A stretch of 64,000 nt of DNA from the NCBI GenBank assembly GCA_029781865.1, contig JAKOVW010000052.1:1-64000 (forward strand), given 5' to 3'. The position numbers and the translations under genes were made by a program. Each line of letters opens with the position of its first letter. Within the stretch, counting starts at the first letter, position 1. Below, piece by piece: positions 16,912 to 26,658 of this stretch. This stretch comes from Bacteroidota bacterium (GTDB lineage: Bacteria; Bacteroidota; Bacteroidia; Chitinophagales; Saprospiraceae). The notes below the pieces were generated by a model. The model did no database searches and was not told the DNA's origin. It was given only the letters and a program-made list of their open reading frames with translations.

Positions 16912-17649
16912 TCAATTGGATTTAAGATAGTCTTTTTTGGATTTTAAAAAACGCATGTAAAGTACACCTAATAGGGCTTCACGAATAATTAAGATGTTCA
17001 TTTTTGATTTTCCTTTCAATCGATCCGGAAAAATGATTGGAATTTCTTTTAAGCGGAAACCCAAAAGAAAAGCTGCATATTTCATTTCAATTTGAAAGGC
17101 ATATCCGATAAATTGAATATGTCCCAGGTTGATTCGCTCCAGAACCTGTCTTGTATAACAAACAAATCCTGCAGTTGGATCTTTCACTTTCATGCCCGTA
17201 AATAGCCGAACATAAGCTGAAGCTCCTTTCGATAATGCCAGTCTGGAATTGGGCCAGTTAATTACACCTCCGCCTTTTATGTATCTCGATCCGATAGCCA
17301 GATCTGCGGCGCCGGAATGACAGCAATTATATAGTTCGATTAGTTTTGCCGGAGGATGAGAAAAATCAGCATCCATTTCTGCTATAAAAGGATAGTTTCT
17401 TTCTAAAGCCCATTTGAAACCATCAATATATGCTGTGCCCAATCCGGATTTTTGTTTTCGTTCCATCAAATGGATTCTGTCCGGATTTTTTTCTTTGAGT
17501 TGCTTAACAGCCATGCCTGTTCCATCCGGTGATCCATCATCCACTACAAGTACATGAACATCTAATTTCAGATTGAGGACTTCGGACAAAATCGAATGAA
17601 TGTTCTCTATTTCATTATAAGTTGGAATAATTACTAAAAGAGTGTTCAA
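16912..17649 (-). CDS. Polyprenol-phosphate mannosyltransferase-like GT2 glycosyltransferase
   Basis: A 245-residue family 2 glycosyltransferase close to DPM1-type polyprenol monophosphomannose synthases, which transfer a sugar from a nucleotide donor to a lipid carrier at the inner membrane. Motifs: IIPTYNE at 7-13, VDDGSPDGT at 36-44, and EMDADFSHPP at 91-100 (metal/donor-binding DAD). There is no C-terminal membrane domain, as in the soluble DPM1 group. The actual sugar cannot be told from sequence. It lies downstream of the E1 gene in the same direction with a 125-bp gap, so co-transcription is uncertain. Confidence 0.85.
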   Translation of the reverse strand: MNTLLVIIPTYNEIENIHSILSEVLNLKLDVHVLVVDDGSPDGTGMAVKQLKEKNPDRIHLMERKQKSGLGTAYIDGFKWALERNYPFIAEMDADFSHPPAKLIELYNCCHSGAADLAIGSRYIKGGGVINWPNSRLALSKGASAYVRLFTGMKVKDPTAGFVCYTRQVLERINLGHIQFIGYAFQIEMKYAAFLLGFRLKEIPIIFPDRLKGKSKMNILIIREALLGVLYMRFLKSKKDYLKSN

Positions 17650-17774
17650 CGTTTAAATATTAATTCGTGAATTGAAAATGGAATTGTTTTCTGTAGAAAA
17701 ATAAAGCATAAACGATTTGAAATTAGAAATAGTTTAAATCATTTGTGATAAATTAGTTATGCACCTTAATTAGA

Positions 17775-20156
17775 TTAATATTGTTTTGGATTATACTCAT
17801 GCATCATTTGTATAGCAGTTTCTATGATATCTTCTGCATTGGGTTTAGTAAAATAGTCTCCTGAGCTTCCATACGGCGATCGGTGATCCCTGGCTGTAAT
17901 GGTAACAGGAGCACTATCTAAAAACCGAAATGCATTTTGGTTCTCAATTATCTGTTGTAACATAAATGCACTTGCACCACCAGGAACATCTTCATCCAAC
18001 ACGATCAATTTATTTGTTTTCTCAATGGACTTACTGATTTCTTTTGCAATGTCAAATGGCAAAAGAGTCTGTACGTCAATTAATTCAATTTGGATGCCCT
18101 TAAGTCTTAATTTTTCACATGCGGCTTGGGCAACACGGATGCAAGATCCATAACTGACCAGGGTAATATCAGAACCACTCTCAAGAATTTCGACTTTTCC
18201 CAATGGAACGGTAAATTCAGAAATATTATCCGGTAACCGTTCTTTTAACCGGTAACCATTCAGGCATTCAATAACTAATCCAGGGTCATCGCTTTTTAAT
18301 AATGTATTGTACATACCTGCAGCCTGTGTCATGTTTCTGGGCACGCAGATATAAATTCCCCTTAATGAATGCAGTAGCATACCCATTGGGGATCCGGTGT
18401 GCCAAATGCCTTCCAGTCGATGACCTCTTGTCCGGATAATCGCAGGGGAAGCCTGCTGACCTGCTGACCGGTAACGCAAAGTCGCCAAATCATCCATTAA
18501 CGGAGACAAAGCGTAAACGATATAATCCAGATATTGAATTTCAGCAATCGGTCTTAATCCTCTCATGGCACAGCCTATAGCCTGGCCAATAATAGTCCAT
18601 TCGCGTATGCCGGTATCAAAAACTCTGTGCACGCCATACTTTTCCTGGAGACCCGCGAACCCCTGATTCACATCACCTATTTTTCCAACATCTTCACCAA
18701 ATGCAAAAAAGTTTTTATTGTGTTTGAGTTGATGATCAAAAACCGTATTGAGAATTTGATATCCATTAAGTTCTTTAGATGATTCAGAATAGATTGCCGG
18801 AATTTCTTTTACGTGAATGGCAGCAAAAGGTGTTTCAGAATAAAGATGTGTATGATAATATTCGTTGGCTTGATGATATTGTTTTTCAATCCATTTTTTT
18901 AAAGCGGATTGATCTGAATGCTCTGAAGAATTCAGAACAACCGTTCTTGCAATTTCCACGAGTTCAGAAAATGCAGGTTCCTTTAATGAATTTAAATATT
19001 GAATTTGATCCTGCTGGCTGTTTGCATCCAAGAGAGAAACCAATTCATTTTTCATTTGAAGTATAATATCCAGGCTATCATTCCATGCTTTCTGTTTTTC
19101 TTCTTTCACGTATTGTCTGGCGCTATCTTCAAGTTGTTGCAGTTTATCTGCGTCAATAATTTTTTTAGAAACCATCCAGTCCGACATGATTTTGATGCAA
19201 TCATATCTGGACTCCCATTCCATTCTTTCTTTTGATTTATACCGCTCATGAGATCCGGAGGTGGAATGCCCTTGTGGCTGAGTTACTTCCTGAATATGAA
19301 ATAAGGCCGGAACATGATGATTTCTTACTTCGTCGATTCCATCCTTATACATGGTGACTAATTCCGGATAGTCCCATGCTTTGGCATTATATATTTTTAA
19401 ACCTTTCCACTTTTCTTCCGCTCTGAATCCGGAGAGAGCAGATGAAATATTTTGTTTAATAGTTTGCAGTTCGATAGGCACAGAAATACCATAGCCATCA
19501 TCCCAGACGGAAACCGCCAGCGGAACTTGCATGACTCCCGCTGCATTCATGGTTTCCCAAAATACGCCTTCTGAAGTCGAGGCATCGCCAATGGTACAAA
19601 AACTGACTTCCTGTCCATTGTTTGAAAATCTGGAGTTAGTGCTCAGCTCAGGTTGCTCTCTGTAATATTTTGAGGCTAAGGCTAGGCCTAATGCCCGGGC
19701 CATTTGACCAGCAGTACTCGATACATCAGAGGAGACATTGAATTGTTGTGTATGATTTAGCCATTCACCTTCTCCATCTATTAAAGGAGTTGCAAAATGG
19801 GCATTCATTTGCCGTCCTTTGCTGAACGGATCATGGACGGGATCTGCGTAAAGTTGTGCGAAATAGTCTTTCACAGAACACAGCCCAAGTGCCATCATTA
19901 AGGTCTGATCCCGATAATAACCGGAACGAAAATCACCTTTTTTAAAAGCTCTGGCCATGGCAACCTGTGGAACTTCCTTTCCATCACCGAGAATACCAAA
20001 TTTTGCCTTTCCGGTCAAAACCTCCTTGCGTCCCAGAATAGAGCACTCCCTGCTGACCAGGCAGATCCAGAAGTCCTTGATTACCTCTTGTTTATATTGG
20101 GCGTAGTTGCCCTCAATCGATTCTAATAAAGTTTGTATCGGCTGCAGTAATTGCAT
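17775..20156 (-). CDS. Fused 2-oxoacid (2-oxoisovalerate-type) dehydrogenase E1 alpha-beta
   Basis: About 793 residues joining an E1 alpha-like TPP-binding half and an E1 beta/transketolase-like half (~from residue 470: FAFGEDVG, EIQYLDYI, GHRLEG). It decarboxylates branched-chain or related 2-oxoacids and passes the acyl group to an E2 lipoyl protein not encoded here. The TPP motif begins GDAST but ends in DDGYG where NNGYG is usual. A GTG at 20174 gives six more residues (MDQKKA); I prefer the ATG at 20156, because the GTG overlaps a -7 box (TATTTTTG on the minus strand, 20174-20181). Substrate is uncertain: pyruvate is possible but less likely. Confidence 0.85.
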   Translation of the reverse strand: MQLLQPIQTLLESIEGNYAQYKQEVIKDFWICLVSRECSILGRKEVLTGKAKFGILGDGKEVPQVAMARAFKKGDFRSGYYRDQTLMMALGLCSVKDYFAQLYADPVHDPFSKGRQMNAHFATPLIDGEGEWLNHTQQFNVSSDVSSTAGQMARALGLALASKYYREQPELSTNSRFSNNGQEVSFCTIGDASTSEGVFWETMNAAGVMQVPLAVSVWDDGYGISVPIELQTIKQNISSALSGFRAEEKWKGLKIYNAKAWDYPELVTMYKDGIDEVRNHHVPALFHIQEVTQPQGHSTSGSHERYKSKERMEWESRYDCIKIMSDWMVSKKIIDADKLQQLEDSARQYVKEEKQKAWNDSLDIILQMKNELVSLLDANSQQDQIQYLNSLKEPAFSELVEIARTVVLNSSEHSDQSALKKWIEKQYHQANEYYHTHLYSETPFAAIHVKEIPAIYSESSKELNGYQILNTVFDHQLKHNKNFFAFGEDVGKIGDVNQGFAGLQEKYGVHRVFDTGIREWTIIGQAIGCAMRGLRPIAEIQYLDYIVYALSPLMDDLATLRYRSAGQQASPAIIRTRGHRLEGIWHTGSPMGMLLHSLRGIYICVPRNMTQAAGMYNTLLKSDDPGLVIECLNGYRLKERLPDNISEFTVPLGKVEILESGSDITLVSYGSCIRVAQAACEKLRLKGIQIELIDVQTLLPFDIAKEISKSIEKTNKLIVLDEDVPGGASAFMLQQIIENQNAFRFLDSAPVTITARDHRSPYGSSGDYFTKPNAEDIIETAIQMMHEYNPKQY

Positions 20157-20173
20157 AGCTTTTTTTTGGTCCA

Positions 20174-20181
20174 CAAAAATA
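20174..20181 (-). promoter_or_regulatory. -7 element of the E1 gene
   Basis: TATTTTTG on the minus strand, a perfect TAnnTTTG match. No TTG is found at -33. Its last base is the first base of the GTG that could be mistaken for the E1 start. Confidence 0.4.
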
Positions 20182-20276
20182 GTCTATTTCAATCTTATGC
20201 ATTGATTCAGCGTATTTTGAATATATGATAAAATATGATCATTTATATTTAACACGGTATTAACAGAGAATTTTAA

Positions 20277-20284
20277 TATTTTTG
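20277..20284 (+). promoter_or_regulatory. -7 element of the DUF1573 gene
   Basis: TATTTTTG is a perfect -7 match 56 bp before the ATG at 20341. The TTG at 20284 that extends the reading frame begins on its last visible T/G positions and is not a plausible start. Confidence 0.45.
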
Positions 20285-20340
20285 TGCCTTACTTAGTCAA
20301 AGCTAACGTTACATTTGTTATCATTAAAAAAATTAAATAC

Positions 20341-20817
20341 ATGAAAAACTTTTTATCTCTTATTGTGATGGTTTTCTGTGCTGGATATATTTCCGCTCAA
20401 ACAGCAGCTCCAGCCACTACACCCACCCCTGCACCTACCTCAGCAAAAACAGGAGGCCCACATCTCGAATGGGAATCAACCGTTGTAGATTATGGTGAAA
20501 TAAAAAAAGGATCTGATCCTTTGCGCAAAGCAATCTTTTTCAACAAGGGTACTGAGCCTTTAGTTATTAAAAGTGCACGTGGAAGCTGCGGATGTACCGT
20601 ACCAACCTGGCCAAAAGAGCCAATTATGCCAGGTGAAAAAGGAGTAATCGAAATCAGATATGACACCCAAAGAGTAGGACCTATCAATAAAACGGTCAGC
20701 GTTTCTACCAATGAAAATGAAGAAGAAACCAGAATTACAATCAAGGGAAATATATCAGCTGATGAAGAGCAAACCCTTCCAAAGAATGATGGAAATATTT
20801 TAACTCCAAAAGGTTAA
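20341..20817 (+). CDS. DUF1573-domain exported protein
   Basis: A 158-residue protein with a clear signal peptide (MKNFLSLIVMVFCAGYISAQ), a Pro/Ala/Thr-rich linker (~21-37) and a DUF1573 domain. That domain is a small ASH/MSP-like beta sandwich, marked by WESTVVDYGEIKKGS, FFNKGTEPLVI, GSCGCTVP and the closing VSVSTNENEEETRITIKG. Such proteins are numerous in Bacteroidota and are periplasmic or surface-located; their role is not established. The ATG at 20341 starts the signal peptide. It is monocistronic, with its own -7 box and terminator. Confidence 0.88.
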   Translation: MKNFLSLIVMVFCAGYISAQTAAPATTPTPAPTSAKTGGPHLEWESTVVDYGEIKKGSDPLRKAIFFNKGTEPLVIKSARGSCGCTVPTWPKEPIMPGEKGVIEIRYDTQRVGPINKTVSVSTNENEEETRITIKGNISADEEQTLPKNDGNILTPKG

Positions 20818-20832
20818 TTTAATTTTCCAAAG

Positions 20833-20870
20833 AAAAAAGCCCCGGAGAGTTTCTTCGGGGCTTTTTTTTT
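20833..20870 (+). terminator. Rho-independent terminator after the DUF1573 gene
   Basis: Stem GCCCCGGAG/TTCTTCGGGGC region (20839-20847 with 20853-20861, one wobble, 5-nt loop), flanked by an A-run before and nine T after; probably active in both directions. Confidence 0.92.
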
Positions 20871-21091
20871 GTCTCCGGGTTTTCAAATAGAGGAAATTAA
20901 ATACGACAAATCTGCACTCCTCCATTAGTTCAAAAAGATTTGAATGCTCTGAATTAATCTAAAAAGGATTTATCGATAAGATAATATCGCAACTTCAAAT
21001 ATTGCTTTGAAGGGGTCACTATAACTAATTCAATACATTATTTCAATAAGGTGTTTCTACCGCTTTTCTTCGAACTATAGATTGAATTATA

Positions 21092-22312
21092 TCAATTCAT
21101 GTTCTTAATGATTTCATCGCCGAATTCACTGCATTTCAAAAGACTGGCGCCGTTCATCAGTCGGTGAAAATCATACGTAACTCTTTTATTGGAGATCGAT
21201 TTTTCAATTCCTCTTACAATTAAATTTGCAGCTTCCTTCCAATTCAAATACTCAAACATCATAACACCGGAAAGTATAACTGAACTCGGATTTACTTTGT
21301 CTTGTCCTGCATATTTAGGGGCAGTGCCATGGGTGGCTTCAAAAATGGCATGTCCGGTCTGGTAATTAATATTCGCGCCCGGTGCAATGCCAATACCTCC
21401 AACTTGTGCTGCAAGTGCATCAGAGATATAATCGCCATTTAAATTTAAAGTAGCAATCACATCATATTCTTCCGGTCGCAAAAGAATTTGTTGAAGAAAT
21501 GCATCCGCAATGACGTCTTTAATTACTATTCCATTTGGTAATTTCATCCATGGTCCACCGTCTAATGGCACGGCGTTAAATTCTTTTTGTGCCAATTCAT
21601 ATCCCCATTCCATAAAGCTACCTTCGGTGAACTTCATGATATTTCCTTTGTGAACAAGTGTCACTGATTTTTGATTATTATCAATTGCGAATTGAATGGC
21701 CGCTCTGACTAACCTTTCGGTTCCTTCTTTAGACACCGGTTTGATTCCAAATCCGGAACTTTCGGGAAACCTGACTTTTTTGAAACGGTCCGGAAATTCG
21801 CTTTTTAAAAATTCCATAAACTTATTAGCATCAGCCGTATTTGCCTGAAATTCAATTCCGGCATAAATGTCTTCCGTGTTTTCTCTGTATATGGTCATAT
21901 CAACCTTTCCTGGTTCTTTTACAGGAGATGGCACGCCTTCAAACCATCTGACCGGTCTTACGCATGCATACAAATCCAATTGCTGACGCAATGCCACATT
22001 CAGTGAACGAATACCTCCACCAACAGGTGTTGTCAGAGGTCCTTTAATGCCTACCAGGCAATCTTTTATGACGGATAAGGTTTCTTCCGGCAACCAATTT
22101 TTAGTCAGGTTGAATGCTTTCTCACCGGCAAGTACTTCTTTCCATTCCACTTTTTTAGCCCCTTTATATGCTCTTTCTATCGCCGCATCGAAGACCCGCA
22201 CTGAAGCAGCCCAAATATCAGCTCCTGTTCCATCTCCTTCAATAAACGGGATGATGACGTGATCGGGAACTGTTAACTTACCTGCAGAACAACTAATTTT
22301 TTGAGCTGACAT
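21092..22312 (-). CDS. icd: NADP-dependent isocitrate dehydrogenase
   Basis: A 406-residue TCA-cycle enzyme converting isocitrate to 2-oxoglutarate. It has the nucleotide/substrate loop [11 protein letters not shown] (24-34), the substrate-binding segment [13 protein letters not shown] (98-110, with the Ser that is phosphorylated in E. coli), R119 and [13 protein letters not shown] (142-154). Length and motifs match the E. coli-type homodimeric enzyme. A candidate -7 box (TAAATTTG on the minus strand, 22341-22348) precedes it. sucA, encoding the next TCA step, lies 11 kb away in the same orientation. Confidence 0.95.
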   Translation of the reverse strand: MSAQKISCSAGKLTVPDHVIIPFIEGDGTGADIWAASVRVFDAAIERAYKGAKKVEWKEVLAGEKAFNLTKNWLPEETLSVIKDCLVGIKGPLTTPVGGGIRSLNVALRQQLDLYACVRPVRWFEGVPSPVKEPGKVDMTIYRENTEDIYAGIEFQANTADANKFMEFLKSEFPDRFKKVRFPESSGFGIKPVSKEGTERLVRAAIQFAIDNNQKSVTLVHKGNIMKFTEGSFMEWGYELAQKEFNAVPLDGGPWMKLPNGIVIKDVIADAFLQQILLRPEEYDVIATLNLNGDYISDALAAQVGGIGIAPGANINYQTGHAIFEATHGTAPKYAGQDKVNPSSVILSGVMMFEYLNWKEAANLIVRGIEKSISNKRVTYDFHRLMNGASLLKCSEFGDEIIKNMN

Positions 22313-22630
22313 ATAAATTGAATTTTTACTAATAAGATCGCAAATTTAATGTTCTGAGGCCTTCAATATCTAACCAAAGCAGGTATTAGGAATTCATTAG
22401 ACTTTGAAAGTAACTGAGGATAAATCGGTGCAAATCAATTTGAGCGGTACTGTTTATTTGGAGTGTCAAAAATGCTGATTTCGTAAATTTCATTGACCGT
22501 ACCACATATAAAACGGTTTAATCATTGCATTTCTCCAATATCATGCAGATGATCAGCTGATTGTGGTTCGGGGGCAATTTCTCATGTCAATGATGTACTT
22601 TTGAGATATTATAATTTAATCTAATAATGA
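22313..22630. other. Divergent icd/ruvB intergenic region
   Basis: Holds the two outward promoters' -7 candidates: TAAATTTG for icd (minus, 22341-22348) and TACTTTTG for ruvB (plus, 22596-22603). No gene or structured RNA was recognised. Confidence 0.5.
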
Positions 22631-23659
22631 ATGAGGAATCCTATTTTGGACGGAGAACATAAACCCCTGGAGCCTGAAGAAAGGATACTTGATAAAACAC
22701 TGAGGCCCAAGGAACTTCGTGAGTTTTCCGGACAATCACATGTGGTTGAAAATCTAAAGGTATTCATCGGAGCTGCCAAGCTGAGAGGAGAGGCCCTGGA
22801 TCATATTTTATTCCATGGACCTCCCGGATTGGGAAAGACCACTTTGTCACATATTATTGCCAATGAACTGGGAACTGATTTAAAAATCAGTTCCGGCCCG
22901 GTTTTGGAAAAGCCGGGAGACCTGGCCGGTCTTTTGACCAACTTACAGGAAGGAGATGTATTATTTATCGATGAAATTCATCGATTGAATACAGTAGTGG
23001 AAGAATATTTGTATTCAGCCATGGAGGATTACCGAATTGATATTATGATTGATACCGGTCCCAATGCCAGGTCTATTCAAATCAATGTCAATCCATTTAC
23101 GTTGATAGGCGCTACGACAAGAGTTGGATTGCTTTCTTCGCCATTAAGATCCAGGTTCAGCATTACCTGTCATTTGGATTACTATGATCAGGAAACTCTG
23201 GAGAAAATTATCATCAGGTCTGCTGCATTACTGGGTGTTAAGGCAGATTTAGACGGAGTTAAAGAAATTGCACGCAGAAGCAGAGGCACGCCAAGAATTG
23301 CCAATGCATTGTTGAGAAGATTAAGGGATTTTGCACAAATAAAGGGTAATGGAGAAATTTCCCTTGATATCGCAACCTATGGTTTGAATGCATTGAATGT
23401 GGATAGTCTCGGCCTGGATGAAATGGACAATCGCATATTGAGTATCATCATTGAGAAATTTGCCGGAGGACCTGTTGGTCTGACTACCATTGCTACAGCC
23501 GTTGGAGAAGAAGCCGGTACAATAGAAGAAGTACACGAGCCATTTCTGATCATGGAAGGATTCATTCAACGTACTCCGAGAGGCAGAATTGCTACAAATA
23601 AAGCATATAAACACCTCGGACTTCCTGGGGGAAGTCCTTCACAAAATTATCTATTTTAG
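22631..23659 (+). CDS. ruvB: Holliday junction branch migration ATPase RuvB
   Basis: A 342-residue AAA+ motor that forms the hexameric ring driving Holliday junction migration with RuvA. Walker [10 protein letters not shown] lies at 63-71, Walker B DEIHRL at 114-119, sensor region [17 protein letters not shown] at ~160-175, then the winged-helix C-terminal domain ([23 protein letters not shown]). The ATG at 22631 fits the family's N-terminus. It is transcribed alone from a -7 box at 22596-22603. Confidence 0.96.
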   Translation: MRNPILDGEHKPLEPEERILDKTLRPKELREFSGQSHVVENLKVFIGAAKLRGEALDHILFHGPPGLGKTTLSHIIANELGTDLKISSGPVLEKPGDLAGLLTNLQEGDVLFIDEIHRLNTVVEEYLYSAMEDYRIDIMIDTGPNARSIQINVNPFTLIGATTRVGLLSSPLRSRFSITCHLDYYDQETLEKIIIRSAALLGVKADLDGVKEIARRSRGTPRIANALLRRLRDFAQIKGNGEISLDIATYGLNALNVDSLGLDEMDNRILSIIIEKFAGGPVGLTTIATAVGEEAGTIEEVHEPFLIMEGFIQRTPRGRIATNKAYKHLGLPGGSPSQNYLF

Positions 23660-23926
23660 GAATTAAGAAAGATTCAATACGCCGGACCAGGATTGTTTTA
23701 TTGACATATTGTTGCAGGCATTACCTTCATTTGTAGAACAATACTGCATTGAAACTAAAATCTCCATTCATTAGCATACATAAGCAACACAAATTTATTT
23801 TACGATGGATTATACATGAATCCCATAGTTGGTGTCCATTTTAAAAAGCAAATTCTGAAGTCTTATGCCTTGTGCTTAAAACTACAAAGACATCGAATTG
23901 CTAATTTTTTAACGCCGCAGAATTAC

Positions 23927-24247
23927 TTATGCCTGAGCAGTAGGTGTATTGAATGACATTGGTGGAATCATTTGTGGTTCAGGATCCTGAATGACTCCAT
24001 ATTGATTTTCATATTTAATCACGTTGTCGGAAAGTGCTTTTAATAATCGTTTAGCATGTTGTGGGGTTAGCACGATCCTGGATTTCACCTTGGCTTTAGG
24101 TACATTTGGCATCAGGCGGATAAAATCAACGACAAATTCTGAATGCGAATGCGAGATGATCGCCAGGTTAGAATATATACCTTCAGCAATTTCTTCGCTA
24201 AGCTCGATATTCAATTGATTCTGATTATTTACATTTTGTTCAGACAT
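23927..24247 (-). CDS. DUF3467-domain protein
   Basis: A 106-residue protein matching the DUF3467 pattern: ELSEEIAEGIYSNLAIISHS, then FVVDFIRLMPNVPKAKVKSRI and LTPQHAKRLLKAL. These small proteins are widespread in Bacteroidota and often lie near RNA polymerase genes; function unknown. No signal peptide. Divergent from the methyltransferase gene with a 47-bp gap. A minus-strand -7 candidate TAAATTTG is at 24264-24271. Confidence 0.88.
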   Translation of the reverse strand: MSEQNVNNQNQLNIELSEEIAEGIYSNLAIISHSHSEFVVDFIRLMPNVPKAKVKSRIVLTPQHAKRLLKALSDNVIKYENQYGVIQDPEPQMIPPMSFNTPTAQA

Positions 24248-24294
24248 GATCTTTATTTTTACGCAAATTTAATATAGTTCAAAATAAAAGCGCC

Positions 24295-25104
24295 ATGAAG
24301 CGTTCAGAAACAGATTTCTTTAAGGAAAATATGGAATGTTGGAATGACCGCGTTCCCATTCACAAAAAGTCTGATTTCTACGATCTCGATGGTTTTATAA
24401 AAGGAACTTCATCTCTTACTGAGATAGAACAGGAATATTTGGGAAATGTTTTTGGCAAGCGCATTTTGCATTTGCAATGCCATTTTGGAATGGATACGCT
24501 GTCATTAAGCAGGGCAGGCGCCTTTTGTACAGGAATTGACTTTTCAAAGACGGCAATTGAAGAAGCCAGAAAGTTGAATACGCTTATTCAACAAAATGCA
24601 GAATTTTACGAATGCAATGTGTATGATGTTTTGAAATTAAATCTCGGTCAATTCGACATTGTATTTACCACTTTTGGAACTATTGGTTGGCTGCCGGATT
24701 TGGACCTGTGGGCAGAGATCATTTCGCATTCCTTGAATAACGGCGGGCAATTTTACTTTTGTGATTTTCATCCCGCATTATATATGTTTGATTTTAATAC
24801 GCACAAGTTAGCCTATTCCTATTTTAATAGCGGAGTACCCTATAGCGAAGATGAAGGAAGTACTTATGCAGATCGGAACTATCAAATGAATAGTGTATCA
24901 CATTTTTGGTCTCATTCTCTGGATGAGATAATATCAAGTTTACTCCGGCATGGATTGCAAATTCAGCTGTTTAAAGAGTTTGATTATTCTCCATACAATT
25001 GTTTTCCAAATATGAGATCCATAGGATTAAACAAATTCAGATATGGATCCGATGAAGTGAAAATACCTCACGTCTATTTGATAAAAGCCATTAAAGGGAA
25101 GTAA
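24295..25104 (+). CDS. Class I SAM-dependent methyltransferase
   Basis: A 269-residue cytoplasmic protein with a Rossmann-type SAM-binding core. Motif I is ILHLQCHFGMDTLSLSRAGA (~57-76), the acidic loop GIDFSK follows at ~79, and FDIVFTTFGTIGWLPDL is at ~121-137. It resembles UbiE/Methyltransf_11 family members. Substrate cannot be told. The DHFGMDT-type variant of motif I (HFGMDT instead of GCGTG) is common in this subgroup. Confidence 0.85.
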   Translation: MKRSETDFFKENMECWNDRVPIHKKSDFYDLDGFIKGTSSLTEIEQEYLGNVFGKRILHLQCHFGMDTLSLSRAGAFCTGIDFSKTAIEEARKLNTLIQQNAEFYECNVYDVLKLNLGQFDIVFTTFGTIGWLPDLDLWAEIISHSLNNGGQFYFCDFHPALYMFDFNTHKLAYSYFNSGVPYSEDEGSTYADRNYQMNSVSHFWSHSLDEIISSLLRHGLQIQLFKEFDYSPYNCFPNMRSIGLNKFRYGSDEVKIPHVYLIKAIKGK

Positions 25105-25344
25105 AATAAATGAAGAAATGAAAATATTCTAAATTATAGATTTCAATTTAGGAGGAATATCTTGCTGATTATATCTTTGATCAGTCATCTTTTTTGGATA
25201 TTGTGGATGAATTTAAATTTGAATTACAGTACTGTCATTTTTGATATGGAATGATCATATGGTGTAATCATTATTTAATCTTCAATTTTGCAAGTTAAAA
25301 ATCAGTAGTCTTTCAGTCAAAAATCAAGTTCAAAATAAAAGTAA

Positions 25345-26571
25345 ATGGATTCACTAACACATGTAATCTTGGGAGCAGCCTGCGGCGAATTGGTGCTAGG
25401 TAAGAAAATGGGTAACCGGGCTATGATCTGGGGTAGCATCGGCGGATCATTACCAGATTTTGATGTCCTGGCCAATTTTATTACGGATCCGCTAAATAGC
25501 ATGCTGTTTCATCGCGGACCCATGCATTCTTTGCTTTTTGTTTTATTGGTACCGTTTGTACTAGGTCCTTTATTGAAATGGGTGTACGACAGAAGCTGGC
25601 ATAAGCGTCTGGCATGGAAATATGCAGGATTTATAATTGGAATTCTACTCTATTTGCTCGCTTCATTTTTATTATGTTTAATTTGGAGTCTTTTGTTTGA
25701 TACATTCCCGTGGATATTGATGATTATACTCATCGTTGTAGCGGTCTATTTTTTCAGGAAGAGATATATACAGATATTCAGAGAAGAAATTGAAATTCCG
25801 AATGCGACTACCAAAGAATGGATACTGTTATTTTCTCTTTCCGTTTTAATTCATCCTTTATTGGATGCTTTGACTACATATGGAACTGTGTTGTTCTGGC
25901 CGTTCAGCAATATGCGGATTGCTATATCCAGCATTGCTATTGCTGATCCCTTGTATACGATTCCATTTGCCATTTTTGTAATGCTTGCTGCATTGGAACA
26001 ACGCAATTTATTCAGAAGGAAAGTATTCAGTGCTTTTGGAATTGGATGGAGTACTGTATATCTGATGGTTACATTTATCAATAAACAGCACATAGATAAA
26101 TTGTTCGAAAGCAGCCTTGATGAAAAGAAGATAAGTCATAAGGAATACCTGACCGTGCCAACAATATTGAACAATCTATTGTGGTATGGAATCACGAAAC
26201 AGGATTCCGGTTATGTCTATAGCTATTATTCCCTGATGGATCGGGAAAATACGTTTACGAATTTTCATTTTGTAAAAGGAAACCATGAGGTATTCGATCA
26301 GTATAAAGATCAGGATATTATTAAGCGGTTGCCCTGGTTTAGTAATGGTTATTATAATCTGATACCAATGGAAGATAAAAAAATACGGTATAATGATTTA
26401 CGATTCGGTTCCAAGAACGGGCGCATGGATAAACCGGAAGATTTTATATTCCAAATCAATCTGGCTGATAAAAATGGAGTATTAGAGATGACGGAGAATC
26501 AAAAACCACCCGACAATAAACGGGAAGATATTGAATGGTTTAAGAAGAGAATTGTCGGAAAGGAAAAATGA
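25345..26571 (+). CDS. YdjM/DUF457-family membrane-bound metal-dependent hydrolase
   Basis: A 408-residue inner-membrane protein. The N-terminus MDSLTHVILGAACGELV and the motifs GSLPDFDVL (Asp ligands) and FHRGPMHSLLF (His ligands) define the LexA-binding/YdjM putative metal-hydrolase family. Four to five hydrophobic segments follow (residues ~60-230), including IHPLLDALTTYGT with another conserved His/Asp pair. A soluble C-terminal region of ~170 residues follows. Enzyme activity has not been established for the family in general. It is transcribed alone. Confidence 0.85.
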   Translation: MDSLTHVILGAACGELVLGKKMGNRAMIWGSIGGSLPDFDVLANFITDPLNSMLFHRGPMHSLLFVLLVPFVLGPLLKWVYDRSWHKRLAWKYAGFIIGILLYLLASFLLCLIWSLLFDTFPWILMIILIVVAVYFFRKRYIQIFREEIEIPNATTKEWILLFSLSVLIHPLLDALTTYGTVLFWPFSNMRIAISSIAIADPLYTIPFAIFVMLAALEQRNLFRRKVFSAFGIGWSTVYLMVTFINKQHIDKLFESSLDEKKISHKEYLTVPTILNNLLWYGITKQDSGYVYSYYSLMDRENTFTNFHFVKGNHEVFDQYKDQDIIKRLPWFSNGYYNLIPMEDKKIRYNDLRFGSKNGRMDKPEDFIFQINLADKNGVLEMTENQKPPDNKREDIEWFKKRIVGKEK

Positions 26572-26658
26572 AATTTCAAATTCAGATAGTTCTGATTTGG
26601 CAATTATCTAACGTTCAGATTTTATTTTACTGAAAAGTTTAATACCGGATCTTAAGGA

